In this document: positions 5,582 to 11,060 of the stretch, piece by piece | How the letters are laid out: every line of letters starts with the position of its first letter | How positions within the stretch are numbered: the first letter of the stretch is position 1 | Assembly: GCA_900546085.1 (NCBI GenBank) | Contig: URBS01000073.1 | Coordinates: forward strand, 1 to 11,060 | DNA length: 11,060 nucleotides | Source: an uncultured Collinsella sp. | Lineage (GTDB): Bacteria > Actinomycetota > Coriobacteriia > Coriobacteriales > Coriobacteriaceae | Reading direction: 5' to 3' | Made by a program: the position numbers and the translations under genes | Notes under the pieces: generated by a model | What the model was told of the DNA's origin: nothing | The model's input: only the letters and a program-made list of their open reading frames with translations | The model's database searches: none

Positions 5582-7225
5582 TCACGCCCTATAAAACACG
5601 TTGTCGGCAAAGAAATCTGCCGGAGGCTCCATGCAGGCGATCTCGCCGTCGAACATCATGGCAACGTCGTCGGCAACTTGCTCGGCGAAGTCCAGGTCGT
5701 GCGTGGCCATGATGACGGTACCGCCGGCATTCGCATGGTCACGCAGGGCGCGAGCGATGATGCGGCGGCTGGCCAAGTCCAAACCCTTGGTGGGCTCATC
5801 AAGCAGCAGCAGCTCCGGACCAATCAACAGCAGCTTTGCCAACGCAAGCAGCTGGCGCTGACCGCCCGAAAGATCGTACGGGTGACGCGCCTCCAAGCCC
5901 ACCAGGCCCAAGCGCGCTGTCTGCTCCCGTGCTGCGGCCTCGTCGTATCCGCAGGCCGAAGCCCATTCCATCAGCTCGTCGCGCACCGTTTCGGCAACCA
6001 GCAATGCCTTGGGATTCTGCGGCAGCAGCGCCGCCGAAGCCGTCCCGCGCACCATGCGGCCACGCTGCAGCTTAGCCGTCTTGGCCAGCACCGAGAGCAT
6101 CGTCGACTTGCCGCAGCCGTTTCCGCCCACGACCGCATGCACCGCGCCGGCTGAAAACGTCACATCGAGCCCGCGCAGCACCCAGCCGCCAACGCGATCG
6201 TAGCGAAACCAGCCTTCCGACAGGGCGGCAGCCGATCCGCCGTGCATTTTTTGGAGTATTCTGCTTTCATCCGTGCGTGGGAAGGCTTCCGAGCCGTTCT
6301 CGAGCGACGTTTGCGCCACAAATTCGGACGATTTGTCCAATTCCGAACTTTTTTTCGCGCTCGATACGTCCCCGGGCGGCTCCAGAGAGCCCAAATTGTC
6401 CTCACGCCTGCTGAATACTCCGTTTTTTGCACATCGGATGGCACCCCACCCCAACATGTCATCGGAAAACAGCGATTCTCGGCGTCCCAAAGAAGCCATA
6501 TCCGCCACCTCGCGCACACGACCGCCCTCAATCCGGTACGTACACGTCGCATACTCGAGCATCGGCCGCGGTTGATGCGTAGCCACAACAACCGTGCAGC
6601 CCAGCTCACGGTTCACGCGAAACAGCGCGTGCAGAAAATTCTTCTCGGCAACGGGATCGAGCTGAGACGTGGGCTCGTCGAGTAGCAGCACACGCGGACG
6701 CAGCGCCAGGACGGCGGCAAGCGACAGCAGCTGCTTGCGGCCACCCGAAAGCGTATCGGTATCGCGATGAAGCCAGTCCTCCAGACCAAAGAAATAACTG
6801 GTCTCGGCAACACGGCGGCGCATCTCGTCGCGCGACACACCCAGATTCTCTAGGCCAAACGCCATCTCGTGCCACACGGTCTCGCACACAATCTGGTTCT
6901 CGGGATCCTGGAACACGTAGCCCACGCACTCCGCAGACGCGCGCACGTCCATGTCGGCAACGTTCTCGCCCAGCACGCGCGCATCGCCGGTGCGCTCGCC
7001 CGCCGGAGCGATCTCGGGCTTGAGCAGCGACAGCAGCGTCGACTTACCCGATCCGGTACCGCCAACAAGCAGCGCAAATGCACCTTGGGGAACAGACCAG
7101 TCGAGCCCCTCGAGCACCGCAGCATCAGCCCCGGGGTAGGCAAAGCTCAGGCTCCGCACCTCAATCGCCGGCATATCCGGGCCGCACGCCGCGCCCGACA
7201 CCGGGCCCCTATCCAACCGAGCCAT
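5582..7225 (-). CDS. ECF transporter energy-coupling ATPase, two ABC domains fused
   Basis: 547 aa, two ABC ATPase domains in one chain, the equivalent of EcfA1 plus EcfA2. Domain 1 has Walker A GGTGSGKST (55-63), Q-loop FQDPENQ (105-111), signature LSGG (159-162), Walker B VLLLDEP (179-185) and switch H217. Domain 2 has GGNGCGKST (367-375), Q403, LSGG (452-455), LLLLDEP (472-478) and H509. All catalytic residues are present in both, so both sites should hydrolyse ATP to drive vitamin uptake. The start ATG overlaps the T-component stop by one base (TGATG), with AAGAGG 8 nt upstream. The linker of about 95 residues (240-335) is long and Ser/Glu-rich; residues 265-328 are encoded by a palindromic element (6242-6432) of lower GC than the rest. 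Confidence 0.94.
   Translation of the reverse strand: MARLDRGPVSGAACGPDMPAIEVRSLSFAYPGADAAVLEGLDWSVPQGAFALLVGGTGSGKSTLLSLLKPEIAPAGERTGDARVLGENVADMDVRASAECVGYVFQDPENQIVCETVWHEMAFGLENLGVSRDEMRRRVAETSYFFGLEDWLHRDTDTLSGGRKQLLSLAAVLALRPRVLLLDEPTSQLDPVAEKNFLHALFRVNRELGCTVVVATHQPRPMLEYATCTYRIEGGRVREVADMASLGRRESLFSDDMLGWGAIRCAKNGVFSRREDNLGSLEPPGDVSSAKKSSELDKSSEFVAQTSLENGSEAFPRTDESRILQKMHGGSAAALSEGWFRYDRVGGWVLRGLDVTFSAGAVHAVVGGNGCGKSTMLSVLAKTAKLQRGRMVRGTASAALLPQNPKALLVAETVRDELMEWASACGYDEAAAREQTARLGLVGLEARHPYDLSGGQRQLLALAKLLLIGPELLLLDEPTKGLDLASRRIIARALRDHANAGGTVIMATHDLDFAEQVADDVAMMFDGEIACMEPPADFFADNVFYRA
6242..6432. repeat. Long palindrome 3, inserted in frame in the ECF ATPase linker
   Basis: A 191-bp imperfect palindrome. 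The 23-bp ends (6242-6264 and 6410-6432) are inverted copies sharing GTGCA, six unmatched bases, then GGAGTATTC-GC (16 of 23 positions). Inside, GAGCCG (6291-6296) pairs with CGGCTC (6377-6382), CGAGCG (6301-6306) with CGCTCG (6358-6363), and TTCGGAC with GTCCAA at the centre near 6332. By hand count it is about 54% GC, lower than the surrounding gene. The minus strand has an open frame through it, coding for residues 265-328 between the two ABC domains. It resembles a mobile palindromic element tolerated inside a coding sequence; genomic copies must be shown. Confidence 0.55.
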
Positions 7226-8112
7226 CAGCCGAACCTCTTCTCATCGATCGCATGCAACACGCAGGGCAGCACCATCCAGGCAGCGTACACGACATAGCCC
7301 AGCCACGGCGCGGGCACCGAAAGCTGCGGGTAAAACGAATACTGCGTTGTCGCGGTCCATGCCACCGCCACCGCGGCGGCACCAAACACCGCAAGTCCAA
7401 CCAGCGCGGCAGCGTCGCCGCGCCCCAGCCGATACCGCGCATACGTCGTACGACGCGTCGCGGCACCCCACCCGCGCGAACGCATGGCATCCGCGCGCTC
7501 CAGCGAATCTTCCATGCCCCAGCCCATCAACACGCTCGACGCCCGCAGGCGCGAGCGCACGGGGTCAGCCGGCGCGCGTCCCGGTACATCAATCGCATCC
7601 TGCACCGCCAGCACCGTGCGGCCGCGGCGCAAAAACTGTGGGATAAGCCGCATGCACATCGAGATCATGAGCGCGATCACCGGCGCGGCGTTGCCCAAAA
7701 GCGCAAGCACCTTGTCGTATTCGAGCATCGACGCCGCGGCCTCAAACCACAGCACGCTCGCCACAAACAGCCCGCCCATGCACAGGCCGTACATCATGCT
7801 CTCCAAATACACCACGCGCATGCCAATATGAAACAGCTCCGTCGAGCCCGATGCACTAAACAGCGGGTTGACCAGTGCAATGATCAAAATCACCGGCAGC
7901 TGCCAGCGAAGCGCGCCCAACGTGCGGGCAGCCCCGCGCGTCGCAAATCCATACGCCAACCCGCCCGCGAGCGACAGCGCGATCAGCACCGGTTGCATCG
8001 AGAACATAGTGAGCCCCAACGTCAGCACCATGTAGAGTGCCGGCACCGCCGGATGCGACATCGAGAATGCCGCGACGGGCTCGTTGCCCGATTTCTCTCG
8101 CATGATATCCAC
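7225..8112 (-). CDS. ECF transporter T component (EcfT-like membrane subunit)
   Basis: About 295 aa, integral membrane scaffold linking the S component to the ATPase. It shows several hydrophobic segments and the T-component coupling motif AMRSRGWG (from about residue 209), preceded by SLERAD; these helices insert into the ATPase grooves. It is the first gene of the leftward T-ATPase-S operon and overlaps the ATPase start by one base. The start is uncertain. I chose GTG at 8112 because GGGAGG (8118-8123) lies 5 nt upstream. A GTG at 8187 gives 25 more residues without a clear ribosome site, and ATG at 8103 is 14 nt from it. The family homology starts a little later, at SHPAVPALYMVL, so all three starts keep the domain. 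Gene order and fused ATPase point to a dedicated (group I) ECF system. Confidence 0.85.
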   Translation of the reverse strand: MDIMREKSGNEPVAAFSMSHPAVPALYMVLTLGLTMFSMQPVLIALSLAGGLAYGFATRGAARTLGALRWQLPVILIIALVNPLFSASGSTELFHIGMRVVYLESMMYGLCMGGLFVASVLWFEAAASMLEYDKVLALLGNAAPVIALMISMCMRLIPQFLRRGRTVLAVQDAIDVPGRAPADPVRSRLRASSVLMGWGMEDSLERADAMRSRGWGAATRRTTYARYRLGRGDAAALVGLAVFGAAAVAVAWTATTQYSFYPQLSVPAPWLGYVVYAAWMVLPCVLHAIDEKRFG

Positions 8113-8249
8113 GGGCACCTCCCATCCCCTTGCGCAAAACGCCAACGCCGCAGCGCCGCCGCCATGCACAACCAGCGCAAACGCCACGACGGCGGCGCAA
8201 GCCTCAACCGCCGCAAACCAATCGTTACGCGCTCATCATATGCCTGCGG

Positions 8250-8279
8250 TATCATATTGCGCCGTGTATCGTTTCCAAA
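8250..8279. promoter_or_regulatory. Overlapping divergent promoter region of the ECF operon and glmU
   Basis: On the minus strand TTTGGA (8279-8274), a 17-nt spacer and TATGAT (8256-8251) form a reasonable sigma-A-type promoter for the ECF operon. On the plus strand TATCAT (8250-8255) is a possible -10 for glmU, with a poor -35. The two overlap, so transcription of the operons may interfere. A direct repeat ATCATAT (8235-8241 and 8251-8257) with a 16-bp period lies across it and could be an operator; no regulator is identified. Confidence 0.4.
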
Positions 8280-8310
8280 CACACGTCTCTATAACGTAAC
8301 AGGAGATCAC

Positions 8311-9723
8311 ATGGACGCAACCGCAATTATCCTCGCTGCCGGCGAGGGCACCCGCATGAAGTCGAACCACTGCAAGGTTTCGCACAAGATCCTGGGCAAG
8401 CCCATGGTTCAGTGGATCGTCGACGCCACCATCAAGGCCGGCTGCAGCCGCGTCGTGGTCGTCATCGGCAGCCACGCCGACGAGATGCGTGCCCTCATCG
8501 ATGGCGCCTACGCCAACAGCGCCACCAAGGTCGAGTGCGTCGAGCAGACCGAGCGCCTGGGCACCGGCCACGCCGTCAAGGTCGCGCTCGAGGCCTGCGG
8601 CATCACGCAAGGCCCCGTCGTCGTGCTCAACGGCGACCTGCCGCTCATCACCGCCGACACCGTCGCCAAGTTCGCACAGACCGTCGCCACCGGCGAGCTC
8701 GCCTGCACCGTCATGACCATGACCCCGCCCGATCCTTTTGGCTACGGCCGCATCAAACTGGGCGCCGATGGTCAGATCGAGCGCATCATCGAGCAGAAGG
8801 ACTGCACGCCCGAGCAGGCCGCCGAGCTACTCGAGTGCAACGCCGGCTGCTACGCCTTCGACGGCGCGCAGCTCGCCGCCCACATTAACGAGATCGGCAA
8901 CGACAACGCGCAGTCCGAGTACTACCTGCCCGACATGCTCGAAATCCTCAAGGGTCACGGCCAGGCAGTCTCCATCTTCCACTGCGACGACTACCGCGAC
9001 GGTCTGGGCGTCAACAGCCGCATCCAGCTCGCACAGCTCACCGCCATCGCGCGCGACCGCATCAACGAGCACTGGATGGCCGAGGGCGTCACGTTCATCG
9101 ACCCCACGCAGGCTTGGATCGGCCCCGACGCCACCATCGGCCGCGACACCGTCGTGTGGCCGCAGACGCACCTGATCGGCCACGTCACCGTGGGCGAGGA
9201 GTGCCAGCTCGGCCCCAACAGCCGCCTCACCGACACCACCGTCGGCAGCGGATGCATCATCGATGAAACCATCGCCATCGAGGCCGTCATCGAGAACGGC
9301 GTCGACTGCGGCCCGCGCGCCTACCTGCGCCCGGGCACCCACATGCTCGACGGATCCAAGGCCGGCACGCACGTGGAGATCAAGAAGTCCACGATCGGCG
9401 AGGGCTCCAAAGTTCCGCACCTGTCCTACATCGGCGACACCACCATGGGCTCCGGCGTCAACGTGGGCGCGGGCTCCATCACCTGCAACTACGACGGCGT
9501 CCACAAGCACAAGACCGTCATCGGCAAGGATGCCTTCATCGGTTCCGACACCATGATGGTCGCGCCCGCCCAGATTGGCGACGGTGCACTCGTGGCCGCC
9601 GGCTCCGTCATCACCGAGCCGGTCCCGGCCGACGCACTCGGTCTGGGCCGCGCCCGCCAGGTAAATATTGAGGGCTGGGCCGCCGATTATCGCCGCCGTC
9701 TGCACGAGGACGACGAGGTATAA
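8311..9723 (+). CDS. glmU: Bifunctional UDP-N-acetylglucosamine pyrophosphorylase / glucosamine-1-phosphate acetyltransferase
   Basis: 470 aa, near the usual 450-460. It acetylates glucosamine-1-phosphate and then joins the product to UTP, giving UDP-GlcNAc for peptidoglycan. The N-terminal uridyltransferase has LAAGEGTRMK (8-17), K22, ERLGTGHAV (81-89), NGDLPL (107-112, metal-binding D109), GYGRI (144-148) and NAGCYAFD (177-184). From about residue 265 hexapeptide repeats form the left-handed beta-helix acetyltransferase, with catalytic H370 in KVPHLSYIGD and NVGAGSITCNYDG (384-396). Both active sites look intact. The start ATG has AGGAG 5 nt upstream; the frame remains open far upstream only because the opposite strand carries the ECF genes. 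It is followed by a terminator and then prs, the same order as gcaD-prs of Bacillus. Confidence 0.97.
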   Translation: MDATAIILAAGEGTRMKSNHCKVSHKILGKPMVQWIVDATIKAGCSRVVVVIGSHADEMRALIDGAYANSATKVECVEQTERLGTGHAVKVALEACGITQGPVVVLNGDLPLITADTVAKFAQTVATGELACTVMTMTPPDPFGYGRIKLGADGQIERIIEQKDCTPEQAAELLECNAGCYAFDGAQLAAHINEIGNDNAQSEYYLPDMLEILKGHGQAVSIFHCDDYRDGLGVNSRIQLAQLTAIARDRINEHWMAEGVTFIDPTQAWIGPDATIGRDTVVWPQTHLIGHVTVGEECQLGPNSRLTDTTVGSGCIIDETIAIEAVIENGVDCGPRAYLRPGTHMLDGSKAGTHVEIKKSTIGEGSKVPHLSYIGDTTMGSGVNVGAGSITCNYDGVHKHKTVIGKDAFIGSDTMMVAPAQIGDGALVAAGSVITEPVPADALGLGRARQVNIEGWAADYRRRLHEDDEV

Positions 9724-9738
9724 CGTTTTATCAAGCAC

Positions 9739-9773
9739 AAAAGGAGCTGTTCCATGGGGACGGCTCCTTTTTT
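9739..9773 (+). terminator. Rho-independent terminator after glmU
   Basis: AAAAGGAGC (9739-9747) pairs with GCTCCTTTT (9763-9771), and the stem continues inward through GTTCC/GGGAC to a 3-nt loop, about 15 bp including wobble pairs. It ends in a run of T to 9773. It lies 15 bp after the glmU stop and implies that prs has its own promoter or depends on partial read-through. Confidence 0.85.
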
Positions 9774-9864
9774 CTATCGTGACCTGCGCGACCGGATGAG
9801 TGGTCGGTTCGTGTCCGTTGACGGTAAAGACGTTATCAGGACCCGATAAACCCCGCCGCGCGGT

Positions 9865-9870
9865 TACAAT
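9865..9870 (+). promoter_or_regulatory. Candidate -10 box for prs
   Basis: TACAAT at 9865-9870, about 45 bp before the prs start, the same hexamer as the folP-folK -10. No good -35 lies at 16-18 nt upstream; a TTGACG at 9818-9823 is too far away to pair with it. Weak call, supported mainly by the preceding terminator. Confidence 0.35.
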
Positions 9871-9914
9871 GCAACAAGGCATCTATATGGCATTCGATAT
9901 AAAGGAGAAGGGTA

Positions 9915-10901
9915 ATGCCGATTAATGATCCCGAGAAGTCGGAGAATATGCGCAAGTCCATCCGCGTGTATTCCGGTTCCTCCAACCGTCCCCTCGCTCA
10001 GAAGATCGCTGAGTACCTTGGGGTCGAGCTTTCGGGCCTTACGCTAAAGCAGTTCGCCAATGGTGAGATTTACGCCCGCTACGACGAGACTGTCCGCGGC
10101 GCCGACGTCTTCCTGATTCAGTCCGTGGCCGGCGGCAACGTCAACGACATGCTCATGGAGCTGCTCATCGCCACCGACGCTGCCAAGCGTGCATCCGCCC
10201 GCTCCATCACCGCCGTTATCACCCACTACGGCTATGCCCGCCAGGACCGCAAGGCCGGCCCGCGCGAGCCCATCACCGCCCGCCTCGTCGCCAACCTGCT
10301 CGAGCGCGCCGGCGTCGACCGCATCATCACCCTCGACCTGCACCAGGGTCAGATCCAGGGCTTCTTTGATATCCCGGTCAACCACCTGTCCGCACTGCCG
10401 CTGTTTGGCCAGTACTACAACGCCATGAACTTCGACACCGACAACCTGGTTGTCGTCTCCCCCGACGTGGGTCGTGCCAAGGCCGCCAAGAAGCTGTCCG
10501 ACATGCTCGGCTGCGACCTGGCCATCGCCCACAAGGGCCGTCCGCGCCACAACGCCGCCGAGGTCATGGGCATCATCGGTGACATCAAGGGCAAGACCTG
10601 CGTCATCAATGACGACATGATCGACACCGCTGGCACCCTGTGCGCCAACGTCAAGGAGCTCAAGGCTATGGGCGCTGGCGACATCTACGTCTGCGCCACC
10701 CACGGCATCTTCTCCGGTCCGGCCATCGAGCGCCTGAACGACGCCCCCATCGTCGAGTGCGTCGTCACCGACGCCATTCCCGTCGAGGTCGGCGGCAAGA
10801 TCAAGACCATCTCGGTCGCCGAGGAGTTCGCTCAGGCCATCTCCGCCGTTTACCACGAGGAGCCCGTCTCCACGCTCGTCGGCGGCGACTTCGCGCTGTA
10901 A
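9915..10901 (+). CDS. prs: Ribose-phosphate pyrophosphokinase (PRPP synthetase)
   Basis: 328 aa. It transfers pyrophosphate from ATP to ribose-5-phosphate, making PRPP for purines, pyrimidines, NAD, histidine and tryptophan. Class I features are visible in order: RVYSGSSNRPLAQKIA and FANGEIYARYDETVRG near the N-terminus, the ATP-binding YGYARQDRKAGPREPITA stretch, DLHQGQIQGFFDIPVNHL, the flexible-loop region AHKGRPRHN, and the PRPP loop DDMIDTAGT. The start ATG has AAGGAG 7 nt upstream; compared with typical members there are about ten extra N-terminal residues, and an internal ATG at residue 12 (MRKSIRVYSG) is the usual homology start. It follows glmU after a terminator, and a strong inverted repeat follows the stop. 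Confidence 0.97.
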   Translation: MPINDPEKSENMRKSIRVYSGSSNRPLAQKIAEYLGVELSGLTLKQFANGEIYARYDETVRGADVFLIQSVAGGNVNDMLMELLIATDAAKRASARSITAVITHYGYARQDRKAGPREPITARLVANLLERAGVDRIITLDLHQGQIQGFFDIPVNHLSALPLFGQYYNAMNFDTDNLVVVSPDVGRAKAAKKLSDMLGCDLAIAHKGRPRHNAAEVMGIIGDIKGKTCVINDDMIDTAGTLCANVKELKAMGAGDIYVCATHGIFSGPAIERLNDAPIVECVVTDAIPVEVGGKIKTISVAEEFAQAISAVYHEEPVSTLVGGDFAL

Positions 10902-10930
10902 TCGCATCGTCCTTGCAACCCGGCGCATCG

Positions 10931-11006
10931 CCGCCGGAACAGAAGAAACCCCCGCGCTCCCCCTTGCTTCGCAAAGGTCGCGCGGGGGTTTCTTCTGTTC
11001 CGGCGG
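10931..11006 (+). terminator. Strong inverted repeat after prs, probable terminator, outer part possibly an artefact
   Basis: Arms 10931-10956 and 10981-11006 are perfect reverse complements over 26 bp with a 24-nt loop. The inner part (ACCCCCGCG against CGCGGGGGT, followed by TTTCTTCT) looks like a natural terminator 29 bp after the prs stop, and the mirrored AGAAGAAA would let it work in both directions. The right arm ends at exactly the base where adapter sequence begins, so the outermost bases may come from a folded-back library molecule instead of the genome. Confidence 0.65.
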
Positions 11007-11060
11007 AGATCGGAAGAGCGTCTGTAGGGAAAGAGTGTAGATCTCGGTGGTCGCCGTATC
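11007..11060 (+). other. Illumina TruSeq adapter sequence, not genomic
   Basis: The segment starts AGATCGGAAGAGC and continues through GGGAAAGAGTGTAGATCTCG to the end of the window. It matches the reverse complement of the TruSeq universal adapter over its length, with one G missing after AGATCGGAAGAGCGTC, and stops three bases short of the adapter end. It is untrimmed adapter at a contig end and should be removed. Confidence 0.97.

Noticed and set aside
7078..8310. Upstream extension of the glmU reading frame to 7078
   Set aside because: The extension is antisense to the ECF genes and unlike GlmU; homology begins at MDATAIILAAG, which has AGGAG 5 nt upstream.
8113..8310. Cobalamin or thiamin riboswitch upstream of the ECF operon
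   Set aside because: I could not find the conserved core patterns of either in the leader by eye; a covariance search would be needed to be certain.
9818..9846. TTGACG at 9818 as the -35 of a prs promoter
   Set aside because: No acceptable -10 hexamer occurs 16-18 nt downstream; the nearest candidates need a spacer of about 21 nt.

Overview
The window reads as a chromosomal segment of a GC-rich Gram-positive bacterium, most likely a gut actinobacterium of the class Coriobacteriia (Collinsella or a close relative). The reasons are the high GC content of the genes, AGGAGG-type ribosome binding sites, the glmU-prs gene order, the fused dual-ATPase ECF transporter, and intergenic palindromes of a kind I associate with that group. 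The placement rests on general recognition, not on a database match.

Layout from left to right. Positions 1-55 look like the left end of an IS3-family (IS150-type) insertion sequence that runs off the window leftward. A leftward gene group follows: a Sir2-type deacylase (2644-3396), a fused dihydropteroate synthase-HPPK (folP-folK, 816-2549), and a degenerate biotin-protein-ligase-like protein (114-815) that starts directly after the folP-folK stop codon. xthA (exonuclease III) diverges rightward at 3510-4328. The 535-bp gap between xthA and the next, convergent genes holds two long palindromes, one with a terminator hairpin at its centre and flanked by a 22-bp direct repeat. A leftward ECF vitamin-transporter operon follows in the order T component (7225-8112), fused double ATPase (5582-7225), S component (4864-5577). 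The ATPase linker contains a 191-bp imperfect palindrome translated in frame. Diverging from it are glmU (8311-9723) and prs (9915-10901), each followed by a terminator-like hairpin.

The last 54 bases (11007-11060) are not genomic: they match the reverse complement of the Illumina TruSeq universal adapter with one base missing. The sequence therefore ends in untrimmed adapter, and the perfect 26-bp inverted repeat that stops exactly at the junction should be treated with caution.

Most genes are housekeeping: folate synthesis (FolP-FolK), DNA repair (XthA), UDP-GlcNAc for the cell wall (GlmU), PRPP for nucleotides and amino acids (Prs), and vitamin uptake (ECF). I see no new defence or other multi-gene system. 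The points worth a second look are the palindromic elements, especially the one inside the ATPase gene, the roughly 130-residue insertion in the DHPS domain, the biotin-ligase-like protein that lacks its catalytic loop, the IS end whose hairpin buries a ribosome binding site, and the adapter artefact.
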